DNA of 64,000 bases from Siphonodentalium dalli (lineage: Eukaryota > Mollusca > Scaphopoda > Gadilida > Siphonodentaliidae). Shown one piece after another: positions 10,480 to 32,369 of this stretch. A program made the translations under genes and the position numbers. The notes beneath the pieces are model-generated. The model saw only the letters and a program-made list of their open reading frames with translations, was not told the DNA's origin and did no database searches. The DNA lies in the NCBI GenBank assembly GCA_032622095.1, contig CP136068.1, positions 2,955,314 through 3,019,313 of the forward strand, read 5' to 3'. How positions within the stretch are numbered: position 1 is the first letter of the stretch; each line of letters starts with the position of its first letter.

Positions 10480-11262
10480 TTATGTGAAACACTGAAAAAC
10501 AATTCATGTATGCAAAAGTATCAGCAGTCATTGATTTATATTTCACAATCTGGGGAAAAGCTGCTATTGTCAACGAGAGCTAATAATCACTGTCACGTCA
10601 GCTGGTCACGTACCTTATCTTCTCTGAAAACAGATAGTCAGGTTATTCATTAAAATTAATATGTTGTTCACAACATATCAGCTGCCAAAATGTTACGTTT
10701 AATTTTTTATGGAAATTGTGCTCTGTATTGTGGCATTTATCAAAAAACTGATGTCAGAGAAACAGAATTAAACCTTACAAATGCCATGAAATATTAATAC
10801 GATTGTTCTCATATATATGGCAAATTAGATGAGGGAGGCTGACTTTTTATTTTCCACTAAATATTCTTGAAATTATATATTTAGATAATTTTAAGGAATA
10901 TAATTCCAAATTTTCAAGAAATGTAATGATCCTTGCTTCCAGTGCATCTTGCCCATTGAATCTTTATGATCCTTGCTACCGGTGCATCTTGCCCATTAAA
11001 TCTTTCAACAAAATATCTAAATGAGGATACCTAGGAGATTGAGTTTCAAACTTTAAAAACATTTTGGGTGAACTTTCGTGTAAATTTGGTTGGGGCGAAG
11101 TGTCGGAGAACACAGTATTTTTATTTCATTGGCCCAATTGTTAAACATTCTATAGTTTTCCTTGTTGAAATTACATTGACCATATATCATTGTTTGATAT
11201 GATTATTATATCTCATTGTTTCCTGTATTATACAGTCTATCTATTTATTATACCCCAATGTT
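10480..11262. other. Intergenic sequence with a small direct duplication
   Basis: Mostly AT-rich unique sequence. A ~40-bp unit (ATGATCCTTGCT ... GTGCATCTTGCCC) is present twice at about 10925-11004. No gene is supported. Confidence 0.5.
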
Positions 11263-11995
11263 TCAAGAAAAACTAATTTGGGGTATACTGGATTGACTTT
11301 GTCAGTCTGTCTGTCTGTCTGTCTGTCCCAGCATACTCTCGGGCTCCAAATAAAAGTGCAGGCCCAATTAATAGTGCAGGGGGAAATTCCATTGAAAGTT
11401 AATAAAAGTGCAGACCCAAATAATAGTGCAGGGGGGACTCTGAGCAAAACACCAACATGCCTGGTTAAACAAATTATTTTTTGTAGTAGGTCAAGTATAG
11501 GAATCAACATAGTACATGTGGTATTTTATTCAATATTAATTAAATGTCCATATGTATGCAATACCGTACATGTATACTTGAATATGTACATGCATAAAGT
11601 TATAAGCTCATCATTTTAATATCAGAATCATATAGAAATCTTGACTTTGTGCTCTTTTCAATTTTAATAGCCTCAAAATTAATAAACGTGCAGACCCAAA
11701 TAAGCACTGTGCATGGGGGAAATTTCCCACGAAAATAATAAACATGCATGTTTATTTGGAGCCCAAGAGTAAACCTCTATTATCAAAACTAATTTGGGGT
11801 ATACTGTCTGTCTGTCTGTCCCAGCATACTCTCGGGCTCCAAATAAAAGTGCAGGCCCAATTAATAGTGCAGGGGGGAAATTCCATTGAAAGTTAATAAA
11901 AGTGCAGACCCAAATAATAGTGCAGGGGGGACTCTGAGCAAAACACCAACACGCCTGGTTACGTGTCTGTCTGTCTGTCTGTCCCAGCATAAACC
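11263..11995. repeat. Pair of related dispersed repeats with GTCT microsatellite
   Basis: Two ~190-bp direct copies (about 11268-11466 and 11787-11965) share AATTTGGGGTATACTG, a GTCT run, GGGCTCCAAATAAAAGTGC and AAAGTGCAGACCCAAAT; a third partial copy lies near 11675-11770. The open frames called across them use only repeat sequence. Confidence 0.75.
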
Positions 11996-12167
11996 TCTTT
12001 ATTATCAAATTAGTTTCTTTAGGAACTTCTTCATGAAGATTCATTTTCAGTTTCTCTGGATCCCCAAATTGGCAGACAATAGATAATCGAGGTTCCCAAT
12101 GGGTGCGCATCGCAATATTCACCATCAGGGGAACTTAAATATGAGTCTATTTCTCCCATGCAGAATC

Positions 12168-12753
12168 CCAGAGGTCCCCAGAAGGTGAATTTAGTGACGC
12201 TACAAATGTCAGCCATCTAATTCTCAGGCAGAGGTCCCCAGAAGGTGAATTTAGTGACGCTACAAATGTCAGCCATCTTATTCTCAGGCAGAGGTCCCCA
12301 GAAGGTGAATTTAGTGACGCTACAAATGTCAGCCATCTTATTCTCTGGCAGAGGTCCCCAGAAGGTGAATTTAGTGACGCTACAAATGTCAGCCATCTAA
12401 TTCTCAGGCAGAGGTCCCCAGAAGGTGAATTTAGTGACGCTACAAATGTCAGCCATCTTATTCTCAGGCAGAGGTCCCCAGAAGGTGAATTTAGTGATGC
12501 TACAAATGTCAGCCATCTTATTCTCAGGCAGAGGTCCCCAGAAGGTGAATTTAGTGACGCTACAAATGTCAGCCATCTAATTCTCAGGCAGAGGTCCCCA
12601 GAAGGTGAATTTAGTGATGCTACAAATGTCAGCCATCTTATTCTCAGGCAGAGGTCCCCAGAAGGTGAATTTAGTGACGCTACAAATGTCAGCCATCTAA
12701 TTCTCAGGCAGAGGTCCCCAGAAGGTGAATTTAGTGACGCTACAAACGTCAGA
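12168..12753. repeat. 60-bp minisatellite derived from a foldback element end
   Basis: Nine full units and a partial one of exactly 60 bp, containing CAGAGGTCCCCAGAAGGTGA, then ATTTAGTGACGCTAC. Copies are nearly identical. Variants (CTAA/CTTA and CGC/TGC) are phased, with an A-T-T order visible twice, which suggests a 180-bp trimer. The unit core matches the arm of the foldback element at 17147-17401, the likely seed. Confidence 0.93.
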
Positions 12754-13233
12754 CCCGAGTATGATCTTCCTTTTACAACGAGCTGTTATAATAACTGGAT
12801 TATTTGTTCAGCTTCTTGTTCAGTGATAAATATTATTCTTTTGATATTTAGCATTTCTACATCTGATGGGGTCTTTTCAAAGTTCATTTATTTAATATAT
12901 ATCTGTTGTATATAAAGCCACCTACGTGCGAATGTGGGGTAATACCTGTTATGGATCGGTGGCATGTGATTAAAAAGTAAACCTTAATTTGGGAGCAAAT
13001 TATGAATACAGTAGTCAATGTTGGTGGGAAGCGCCAGCCATGGAAGTGTTAATGACTAATAATGATTTTGACCTTTTGATCCTGTCACTAGTACTAGTAA
13101 TAATGATTTTGACCTTTTGACCCTGTCATTCGTAGTGAGAAATTACAAGTGTTGTGTTGATAGAAATTTTTATTTTTGAAGTTTGCTTGATTTGAGAGAT
13201 GCATGTTTATTGATTTGAAGCTTTGCTAAAATA
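12754..13233. other. Intergenic sequence
   Basis: No gene supported. A ~33-bp block with AATAATGATTTTGACC is directly duplicated at about 13049-13128. Confidence 0.5.
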
Positions 13234-13649
13234 TGTGACCCGCCATATCAAATCCAATGCATTCTCTTATATATGTGAGTCGACCATAGGTCGCCTCGCA
13301 TATATAAGAGAATGCATTGGCCTAACAATTTTTTATCATGTTTTTTAAATAAATGTTTCTTGCAATTTTTAGGACATAAAATAAAAAACATCCATTACCC
13401 TGCAGGGAGCCCCACACATATATAGAAGAGTGTCGTCTGCTCATGTTTGTCTTGGGCTCTGTATGGGTGAAATTATAAAATTGTTAAAGAATACAAGAAC
13501 AAATTATTAAAATTGTAAAAAATTGTTAGGCCAATGCATTCTCTTATATATGCGAGGCGACCTATGGTCGACTCGCATATATAAGAGAATGCATTGGCAC
13601 ATGGTAAAAAAATCCCGACTTCCGACTGGATTTGATATGGCGGGTCACA
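13234..13649 (+). mobile_element. MITE with different termini carrying the same double-hairpin module
   Basis: Perfect 23-bp terminal inverted repeats start TGTGACCCGCCATATC and end with its reverse complement. Inside are the same two 67-bp hairpins (CCAATGCATTCTC...) found in the TTAA-flanked MITEs, but the outer sequence is unrelated. Between the hairpins is a degraded fragment resembling the 92-bp minisatellite unit (GGAGCCCCACA ... GTCGTCTGCT). The target duplication is ambiguous in AT-rich flanks. Confidence 0.82.
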
Positions 13650-14899
13650 AATATGTGATTTTATTCAAGCCGTCCTTAAACTAACACTTAATTTTCCCAC
13701 TATGCCTTTAAATTTTTATTTTTTTTTTATATTTGCTCGCCTTTAAGTAGATGTCAAGATAGTGGTGCAAGTTGAGGAATAGTCCAGGAGCCGTAGGTTA
13801 TTCCTTGAGGGTCACTCAGTAGAAAATAGCTTTAATTTGCCATTGTCAACATCAGTATTTATTATATTATACAAAACTTTGGTATTATATCTAAATAATT
13901 TTTGGAAACAAAACGACAACAACAATTGTAAGAATCGATAGCACTCATGTATAGCCAAGCTTTCGGCCCTTGGCCTTCTTCAGTGCTTGTATTTCGAAAT
14001 GGATATTATGCTATTTATATTACACACTTGAATTTAAAGATGCATAATCTGAATTAAATTTCATTCATGTTAATCAGAAATACAAACTCCTTAGTTAATA
14101 TGACACCCTTTCATTCTTCTATGGAGTAGGGGAATTAACTATAATGACACCCTTTCATTTAAGAAATGGATGTTGATTTTGTTGCGTTCCATAGAGTATG
14201 GATGCAAGTTGGTCTGACATTTTGTGTGGAACATTCATTACTTATATTTACACTCAACCGAGTCAATTGGCAGATTAAAAGAGTTTTAAGCGTACATTTC
14301 CAACGTTATTATCTTGGCTCGGAGCAAGTTGCGTCTACACAAAAATGGATGCAAGTTGGGGTCAGCGCGCGACGTCATGTGACTTAATTTCGACCAACCA
14401 ACGTCCTGCATTCATGTTCCACAATACGAATGCATGTGTGAGTGTAAATATTCTTCTATGGTGTAGGGCAATTAACTATAATGACAGTGTTTTGGGAGAT
14501 GGATGGATTATGGAATCCATGTTCCCCAAAATAAGTAAGAACTTAGATGATTTGAGTGAATTATATTTCATTGTAATTCAATTGAGTATTTGTCATTCTG
14601 ATTGGCCGAGAGCGGCTAACTTTAGTTTTCGATTCACGGACATCGGCCGCTTCAGCGTGCATCAAATCTGAATGTAGCACGGTAAAATTTTGTCTGCGCA
14701 GAACGGAGTACCGAAACGAGCCAACCCGCCCCACAGGAAATTGTTACGGAGCAGTGTTCCGAGTAACGCAATGAACAAACCAATGATTTGTGCACGGTGA
14801 CAACGGCAAAATGAAAGTCTCTATTCGTGTCATGCAAATGACTAAATGATACTTTTTATACAGTTTTTTTTCAAATTCCTAGCTAGATTGAATTACAAT
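13650..14899. other. Intergenic sequence with dispersed short duplications
   Basis: No gene supported. A ~30-bp block (TATGACACCCTTTC, GGAATTAACTATAATGACA) occurs at about 14098-14158 and in part at 14450-14490; ATGGATGCAAGTTGG occurs twice (about 14199 and 14345). These may be remains of one interrupted element. The open frame at 14345-14671 resembles no family I know and is probably chance. Confidence 0.4.
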
Positions 14900-15030
14900 G
14901 GAGATAAACGTACCCTGTTTCGTTGTACATTCTGGGATTCGATCATGAAAACACACACCGTCAAGCCGGCTCCTTCATAAACTGTTTTCGAATCCCAGAA
15001 TGTACAACGAAACAGGGTACGTTTATCTCC
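14900..15030. repeat. Perfect 43-bp inverted repeat (foldback element)
   Basis: Arms 14900-14942 and 14988-15030 are perfect reverse complements, starting GGAGATAAACGTACCCTG, around a 45-nt loop. The perfect arms suggest a recent foldback insertion or a structure kept by gene conversion. Confidence 0.88.
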
Positions 15031-15784
15031 TAAGCGTAAAGTATTGTCTATATTTTCTCTGATAACTTACTAGTAGTAATAGTAAAATAGGATACCTGGT
15101 TTTGAAGGTTAATATTAATTGAAATGGCACTATCATTGCAAATTTGCCAAGGAAAAATTATTTTTTGTCCAGGCCGATTTCTTCCACCGAGGCCAAAATA
15201 ATTCTCAAATTCCAGGGCTGTCCAATGAACACAGGAAAATAGGGTGTGTATTATATTAATTCTGATCTCACTATTTCTACTATCACTCTGTTCTCGTTTT
15301 TCATTTCCTTTTTTTTTTTATAAGAAAATGTTTGCTGCAATTGTTCGTGCCATTATATAGTGTTTGTGACATTGTATTTATAAGGATGTGATAATTTTGA
15401 GGATTTTTCTGAGTTGTTCCCCTTTGTTTGCCCCGGTGTTACAGCGTGTACTGTGTTTGTTTTGATATTTGGTACTCAGCAGATTTGTGAACCATTAAAC
15501 ATTTTCCTACCAAAAATATTATATTTTTTGCTAATACACTAATGAATTAGCTGGATTATTAAAGAAATGAATGTAGTTTGCGCGTGTTTTATTGAGTAAT
15601 AAAGCACTGTGGTGGTTGGTCACATTGTGTGAACTGAGAAACGCTTTACATTAAATCTGCTTTAATGCCCCCTCAATAAAACCACCCAAACTACAATCAA
15701 TTCTTATTTTCATAGTTTTTTTCATCAAGTTATTTCAACAAAATCAGCTAAAATGATTCTTAAGTTTCATCTGAAATCTAATAT
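15031..15784. other. Intergenic or 3' UTR-adjacent sequence
   Basis: No gene supported. On the - strand an AATAAA hexamer lies at 15588-15593, which could end a long 3' UTR of the homeobox gene, but this is only one hexamer. Confidence 0.3.
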
Positions 15785-16150
15785 CTACACTGTGGAGATT
15801 ATACAGCACAGTAAGTTAGCCCAATAATATGTCCGCATGGAGATTATACATTGCAGCAGTATTAAAGTTAGCCCAATATGTCCGCATGGAGATTATACGT
15901 TGCAGCAATAAGTTAGCCCAATAATATGTCCGCATGGAGATTATTTAAAAAAGAACAGTAAATTAACCCAATAATCTGTCTACAGTATGGAGATTATTCC
16001 AAGTAGCACAGGAAGTTTGCCCAATAATAGTTCTTAGCCCAATAATCTGTCAACAGTATGTGGATTATACCATGCAGCACAGTAAGTTAGCCAAATAATG
16101 TCAGTATGGAGATTGTACCGCGTGGTAAATAATAAGTTGGCCCAACCATC
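15785..16150. repeat. Degenerate ~55-bp tandem repeat
   Basis: About seven imperfect copies with TGGAGATTATAC, a GCAGCA-type block, AAGTTAGCCCAATAAT and TGTCCGCA. Unit length varies by small indels, which indicates an old array. Confidence 0.8.
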
Positions 16151-16496
16151 ATCAGGTGTGGTGCAAATCAATTGTTCATTTCATTGGGATGTTCCCCGCA
16201 GAACGATGCATCGTCCCTCTTGAATTGGTTCACATAAACTGCATATCAAAATCTCAACAAACAGTATTATGTTTTCATGATGAATGAATAAAGAATTCTA
16301 TATTATCAATTGTCATGTCATTTTGCCATTTTGGGTTATTACCATACTGACAGACAAACATCAACTATTTTGTTATCAGAATGTTAAAAATAAATTCAGA
16401 CATGGACGGACATTTAACTTATTGAAATTATCAGCTAAATGTCAAAATTGAGTCAAGGAAAAAACTATTTGTTACAGTAAACCAGACATAACTCCA

Positions 16497-16646
16497 TGCA
16501 GACCCAAGCAGACGACAGTCATCAGTGCATTGTTCTATCTGTCTGGGGCTCCATAAAGGGTTATATAACACTCCTGTATGGAGCCTCACACAGACGACAG
16601 TCATCAGTGCATTGTTCTATCTGTCTGGGGCTCCATAAAGGGTTAT
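16497..16646 (-). repeat. Dispersed copy of the 92-bp minisatellite unit
   Basis: About 1.6 units of the 1-2157 repeat in reverse orientation (TGTCTGGGGCTCCATAAAGG, then CTCCTGTATGGAGCCTCA). It lies in the region downstream of the homeobox stop codon and shows that the unit exists as a dispersed element. Confidence 0.88.
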
Positions 16647-16912
16647 TTGTGGCCTGAGACGACTATCTGTTACAGTATTCTGTTATTGATGTTTGAGGTT
16701 TCTACAGTTGCCTCTGTTTGTCACATTTGAACTCATGAATCAGTTTTAGACAATCCTGGTGAATTTGCTCCGATTTGAGTAAACCAAGTTACTAAATACT
16801 CATTGACGAGTAGTTATCCCTTAGGAAATGGTTAAAAATGAACCATATTTGTTTCCGTATTCAAATTTTGGTTTCAAGAATTTTTGAACCAGACAACAGC
16901 TGTTATAACTCT

Positions 16913-26965
<10,053 letters not shown>

Positions 26966-27013
26966 CATGGGTTAAAATTGTGACATCCGTTAAAACCAAA
27001 ATAAACCGGAAAG

Positions 27014-27252
27014 AATATTAAAATATAGACAGATTTTGTTCTTATAGCAATCATAAATGTCGCAAAAAGAGTATGCTATTGTCAAGTTTGTGCGCTTTGT
27101 TATATAAACAAAAGCCAGAAACGTTTCAGAACCTGGCATTTTGTTTACATAACAAAGCTTATATACGACTTGACAATAACATACTATATTTACTAATTTT
27201 ACGCGATATTTATGATTGTTATTAGAACAAGATGTGTCTATATTTTAATATT
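27014..27252. repeat. ~240-bp imperfect foldback element
   Basis: AATATTAAAATATAGACAGA...GCAATCATAAATGTCGC on the left is matched in reverse by GCGATATTTATGATTG...ATATTTTAATATT on the right, with inner arms around ACAAAGC/GCTTTGT. Probably a non-autonomous DNA transposon. Confidence 0.78.
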
Positions 27253-27259
27253 ATTTCTG

Positions 27260-27480
27260 TTTGTGGCAGCTTGAACTGGTGTGTACTTGATATGTTGGAA
27301 TGTAAGTCACGACCATCTCCATCGATGGGATGCTGCTCATATATGAGAACAATAAACGCCACCTAGAGCGAAGCTGATTGGTCCGCACTTGTCTCAACGA
27401 AGAAAACCGACTACATTCCGACTTTCGAGAAATCCCATTGGTAACCACCAGCCTTGTATGTTTTTTCAACTGGTACCACA
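27260..27480 (-). promoter_or_regulatory. Candidate promoter and first exon of the homeobox gene
   Basis: On the - strand a CCAAT-type box (GGACCAATCAGC, about 27374-27385) is followed within ~60 bases by ATG codons that open MEMVVTYIPTYQVHTSS. This is one of few non-repetitive stretches upstream of the homeodomain exons. The only donor that gives the needed phase (CACCA|GTTC) is weak and no TATA box is seen, so this is only a candidate. Confidence 0.2.
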
Positions 27481-27619
27481 AGCTTTCAAACTGTCGGTCG
27501 GAATTCCTAACCCAACGTCCATGATTGGCAATTCACTCAAAACAATTAGCACTGCGTGCATCTAAAGTCCCCGTACATACAGTATATACATTATTTAATC
27601 TGAATATGTATTATCAAAC

Positions 27620-28500
27620 TTTCCAACTATTGATAATTCCCGCCATAACACCCCCTATGGTTGATAATTCTCACCATAACACCCCCTATGGTTGATAATT
27701 CCCACCATAACACCCCCTATGATTGATAATTCCCACCATAACACCCTCTATGGTTGATAATTCCCACCATAACATCCCCTATGGTTGATAATTCACACCA
27801 TAACACACCCTATGGTTGATAATTCCCACCATAACATCCCCTATGGTTGATAATTCCCAACATAACACCCACTATGGTTGGTAATTCCCACCATAACATC
27901 CCCTATGGTTGATAATTCTCACCATGACACCCCCTATGGTTGATAATTCCACCATAGCACACCCTATGGTTGATAATTCCCACCATAACACACCCTATGG
28001 TTGATAATTCCCACCATAACACCCCTATGGTTGATAATTTCCACCATAGCAACCCTTATGGTTGATAATTCCCACCATAACACCCCCTATGGTTTGTAAT
28101 TCCCACCATAACACCCCCTATGGTTTATAATTCCCACCATAACACCCCCTATGGTTGATAATTCCCACTATAACACCCCTATGGTTGATAGTTCCCACCA
28201 TAACACCCCCTATGGTTGATAATTCTCCCCATAACACCCCCTATGGTTGATAATTCCCACCATAACACCCACTATGGTTGATAATTCACACCATAACACC
28301 CCCTATGTTGATAATTCCCACCATAACACCCTATGGTTTTTAATTCCCACCATAACACCCCCTATGGTTGATAATTCCCACCATAACACCCCCATGATTG
28401 ATAATTCCCACCCTAGCACATCCTATGGTTGATAATTCCCACCATAACACACCCTATGGTTGATAATTCCCACCATAACACACCCTATGGTTGATAATTC
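27620..28500. repeat. ~31-bp minisatellite
   Basis: About 28 copies of CCATAACACCCCCTATGG plus TTGATAATTCCCA, with single-base length changes in the C-run. CCAT and ATGG at the unit edges make short dyads. A 61-codon frame inside it is repeat only. Confidence 0.93.
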
Positions 28501-28501
28501 C

Positions 28502-28610
28502 CATAAATCTATTTATACGTTTGGTGAAGTTGGCGACATTGTTTGTGTCCATTTTGCCAATCAATTCCACAAGCTCCCACATTTCTGACTTATACCACGT
28601 CATGAGATTC
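28502..28610 (-). CDS. Candidate exon of unknown identity
   Basis: On the - strand, after CTTGTTATACGCTAG, a frame of at least 36 codons (NLMTWYKSEMWELVELIG then KMDTNNVANFTKRINRF) runs to the edge of the 31-bp minisatellite. Its composition looks like real protein and is not repeat-like. No clean donor is seen; the first GT sites are inside the array. It could be an upstream exon of the homeobox gene or chance; I do not recognise the peptide. Confidence 0.25.
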
Positions 28611-29050
28611 CTAGCGTATAACAAGAAAACCATATTCAGAATGGTAACGCCCTCAAGATCATATTATTAGCCATATATAAATTATAATATAAAATATATT
28701 GGTTACACCGCCTCAGAATTCCGTTAAAACAACTAATCCTTCAAATTATTACCAAAAAAAACTACGGCTTATTACTGCAGGTTTCTCATTCACCAAACCA
28801 GAAAGCTTCTAAATGCGGATAAAAAATTGTGTTCCCGCCATAAAATCTTCAAGTGTGCATGGCCCAGCCATTGTTCATACCTAAAATTCGAACGCAATTA
28901 ACGCGGTCATAATAGTTACATACTGCAACTATAAGACATCCAGCGAATACACACCCCACGAAAACCCGAAATGTGTTGTCCTGCGAGATATCCCGTCGCT
29001 ATAGCTCAAGTTGACACGGCCAGATTAGCCCTGCTACACTATCCTAAAAT
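28611..29050. other. Intergenic or intronic sequence
   Basis: About 28611-28690 is related to 17110-17138 plus 17402-17460 (TATAACAAGAAAACCAT, TGGTAACG, CATATATAA) but lacks the foldback insert found there. The rest shows no supportable feature. Confidence 0.5.
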
Positions 29051-29625
29051 AATAAAGCTTCTCAAATCATCGGCATAGTCAATAGAACTTTCACGAACTT
29101 GGACATCGACACTTTCTAATCACTCTACATAAGCATGGTGAGACCTATCATCGAATAATGTAACTCAGCATGGAGCCCACATCACAAATATCAAAGCATT
29201 GTGTTAGAGAAATACAAAGAAAAGCAACGAAACTAGTTCGTCAAATCAAAACTCTATGCTACCGACACCGAATGATAAGACTCAATCTGATGTCTTTAAA
29301 ATATCGAAGATTTAGAGGAGATCTAGTCGATGTATATAAACCGTTGAATGGTCATTACAATATCAATGCCTGTGACCTATTAGAAAGACATTCACCAGGA
29401 AGAACAAGATGACATAATAAAAAGCTACAGAAGGCCATAGGAAAATATTTCTTCACGCAGAGGGTGGTAAATACCTGGAACTCTCTGCCAGACTTCGCTG
29501 TTGAGGCTCCAACACTCGATCAATTCAAAATATACATAGACTCATGCTTCTATTATATAAAATACGAGTTCGAAAAGAATTTGTTAGTAATATGTTCAAG
29601 TGACTCACAAGTAAATATCGAATGA
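29050..29625 (+). pseudogene. Non-LTR retrotransposon reverse transcriptase remnant (CR1/Jockey-like)
   Basis: C-terminal part of a LINE ORF2 in at least three frames. Pieces are NLDIDTF and MVRPIIE with stops, CNSAWSPHHKYQSIVLEK, then a 80-codon piece from 29170 with IQRKATKLVRQI and LKYRRFRGDLVDVYK, then KYFFTQRVVNTWNSLP to the stop at 29623-29625. The order matches the thumb and C-terminal region of animal CR1/Jockey-type elements. In-frame stops and frameshifts make it dead; the fingers and palm with the catalytic YxDD lie outside. Confidence 0.8.
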
Positions 29626-29759
29626 CGATACATATATTTGTAAACAAACATTGCAAATAATGTTATTAGACGAAAAGTCGCAAGACTTGTTCCGTATTAT
29701 GATGATGATGATGCTGATATGATTGATAGAACAAACCACTATTATGTTGATCGTGTCGT

Positions 29760-30115
29760 TATTTGTTTAAAATACGTATCAATTGATATATACGCACCCG
29801 TTCCCTCATTAAAATCAAATAGGGACCTACTGCAAATTCAGTGTCACACCGATCAGCACCAATTAACGAACCGTGTCGGACTCGGCTGTATCCGACTAAC
29901 CTCTTTAAAATACGTATCAATTGAGATATACGCACCCGTTCCCTCATTAAAATCAACAGATTTCGACCATTTTAGGGGACCTCCGCGAATTCGGGGACTT
30001 TCGCAAATATCTCCGCAAATAGGGGACTTACTGCAAACTGTCACGCCGATCAGCACCTAATTAACGAACTGGTGGCTGATTCGGCTGTTTCAGACTACAC
30101 TCAGACAACACGTAT
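29760..30115. repeat. Imperfect direct duplication
   Basis: A ~130-bp unit (AAAATACGTATCAATTGA, ATATACGCACCCGTTCCC, TCAC.CCGATCAGCACC, TTAACGAAC) occurs at about 29768-29890 and 29907-30085; the second has a ~50-bp GGGGACTT-rich insertion. Frames in both strands reflect the duplication. Confidence 0.75.
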
Positions 30116-30524
30116 CAATTGGCATACACATTTTACAAATATATTTTCATTTCTTCTATTTGTAATTGACATAGCTTATCACAAATCAAAATCAACGACA
30201 ACAAATAAACGATATTGAAATTCCAACTACATCTTTTACCGGGCTCAGGGTCGCAGTACAACTTTAATGCGTCCCAAAATAACCGGAAAAACCCATTATC
30301 TATTTGTAAAATTCCCAGCGGACCACATCTTTCTAAAATCTGTAGAACAGTATACACCGGGGGCGTCAATTAAGCAATTATTACGCGCGCCGAGTGTACG
30401 CCCCCATGTACGTGGTATCGCCAAAACCGAGGGTATCACCAAATCCGAGAATTGCGGTTTTGATAAATGAACATATCTTCCCTCAAATGAAGCTATATAT
30501 CTCGCAGTTAAATGGTGATATCCA
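30116..30524. other. Sequence without supported features
   Basis: No gene, RNA or clear repeat is seen; a 67-codon frame at 30267 has no recognisable family. Confidence 0.4.
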
Positions 30525-31290
30525 CTATTAACAAGAGCTACGCTGGGCGTGCAAAATACGCCCTCTCTGGGGAAAATTGGCGGATGGAACCCAAATTCGA
30601 GCTTGAGCTGTCGTTTCTCCTAATAAACCCACATACCAAATTTGATTGAAATCGGTTCACTCTAACTAAAGTTATCATCCGGACAACAAATTTCAGGGAT
30701 TTTCTAAGTCAAATTACGTGAAAAAAGGGGCCATAACTCTCGCAAAAATTATCGGATTAAAACGAAATTCGGACTTGATCTGTATTTCGATATATGTAAT
30801 CCACAAAAAAACGGGTTTTGCGTATAAACATTCCAAAATCGAGTTATCATCCGGAAACCAAAAAACATAAGAAAAACTGAATTTTCTGAGTCGAAAAAGG
30901 GGCATAACTCTGCCAAAAATGGTCGGACAGAACCCAAGTTCGAACTTGACCTGTGTTTTGGTGGGAGAAAGTAATAAACCAAATTTGGATTCATTCCGAT
31001 AAACTATACTAAAGTTAGCATCCGGACAACAAATTTCAAGGATTTTCTAAGTCAAAAAACGTCAAATAAGGGCCATAACTCCGGTGAAAATTGACGGGCG
31101 GAACCCAAATTCGAACTTGAACTTACTTTTCGGCTAATAAACCCACATACCAAATTTTATTAAATTTGGTTCACTCTAACTAAAGTTATCATCCGGAAAC
31201 CAGGTTAACGGACGTCCGGACGCCCGTACGGACGGACGGACGGACAGACCAATACTATAATACGCCGTTTTTTCAAACGGGCGTATAAAA
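30525..31290 (-). repeat. Dispersed repeat, three internal copies, GGAC run
   Basis: Reverse-orientation relative of 6266-6900: three ~200-bp blocks with GTTATCATCCGG, GGGGCCATAACTC and CCAAATTCGA, ending in GGACGGACGGACGGACAG. The ends carry a loose inverted pair (GGGCGTGCAAAATACGCCC near 30550; ACGGGCGTATAAAA near 31280). Confidence 0.7.
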
Positions 31291-31439
31291 ACATAGTTTC
31301 GCAAAGTGGAATGTTCCCTCAATGGGATAGCGACCATAGCTTGCTCTCACCACGATAAATTTAATAGAAATTCCGACTCATTTCCGATTTTATCAGACGT
31401 CTTCTCGTCGACCATTTAGTGGGCCACTTAAAAGTATCG

Positions 31440-31591
31440 TAGGTAAAAAATAATAGATTTCAAAAATCGATATCTCATTACTCTGAGCTTCGATGGTTGG
31501 TTTCCTCGACTCGAATAAAATATTTTACCCCCCCCCCCCCCCGAAGCCAAGGAAATAGTAATTTGCGATCGTTAATTGGAATTAAGCATCT
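31440..31591. repeat. One-arm fragment of the 26464-26965 foldback element, with poly-C
   Basis: AATAATAGATTTC, AATCGATATCTC and TTTCCTCGACTCGAATAAA match about 26805-26890. A 16-base C run replaces the C-rich centre. The fragment stops where the satellite starts. Confidence 0.7.
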
Positions 31592-31800
31592 CTAAATATA
31601 CCTGAGGTCATTCCTAACGTCGTGGTAGGTTTAAATATACCTGAGATCATTCCTAACGTCGTGGTGGGTTTAAATATACATGAGGTCATTCCTAACGTCG
31701 TGGTGTGTTTAAATATACATGAGGTCATTCATAACATCGTGGTGGGTTTAAATATACATGAAGTCATTCATAACATCGTGGTGGGTTTAAATATACATGA
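31592..31800. repeat. Degenerate left edge of the satellite
   Basis: The first five or so units are all 39 bp and carry CCTGAG(G/A)TCATTCCTAACG in place of the common CATGAAGTCATTCATAACA. Similar units (ATTCCTAACGTCGTGGTGGG, then CTTAAAT) recur as a block at about 34160-34280. This looks like older sequence left outside the zone of homogenisation. Confidence 0.8.
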
Positions 31801-32369
31801 AGTCATTCATAACATCGTGGTGTGTAATATACATGAAGTCATTCATAACATCGTGGTGTGTAATATACATGAAGTCATTCATAACATCGTGGTGTGTAAT
31901 ATACATGAAGTCATTCATAACATCGTGGTGTGTAATATACATGAAGTCATTCATAACATCGTGGTGGGTAATATACATGAAGTCATTCATAACATCGTGG
32001 TGTGTAATATACATGAAGTCATTCATAACATCGTGGTGGGTAATATACATGAAGTCATTCATAACATCGTGGTGTGTTTAAATATACATGAAGTCATTCA
32101 TAACATCGTGGTGGGTAATATACATGAAGTCATTCATAACATCGTGGTGTGTAATATACATGAAGTCATTCATAACATCGTGGTGTGTAATATACATGAA
32201 GTCATTCATAACATCGTGGTGTGTTTAAATATACATGAAGTCATTCATAACATCGTGGTGGGTAATATACATGAAGTCATTCATAACATCGTGGTGTGTT
32301 TAAATATACATGAAGTCATTCATAACATCGTGGTGGGTTTAAATATACATGAAGTCATTCATAACGTCG

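Noticed and set aside
14166-14671. Short forward frames as an intergenic gene
   Set aside because: No homologous domain, and the region contains short repeated blocks that suggest element debris.
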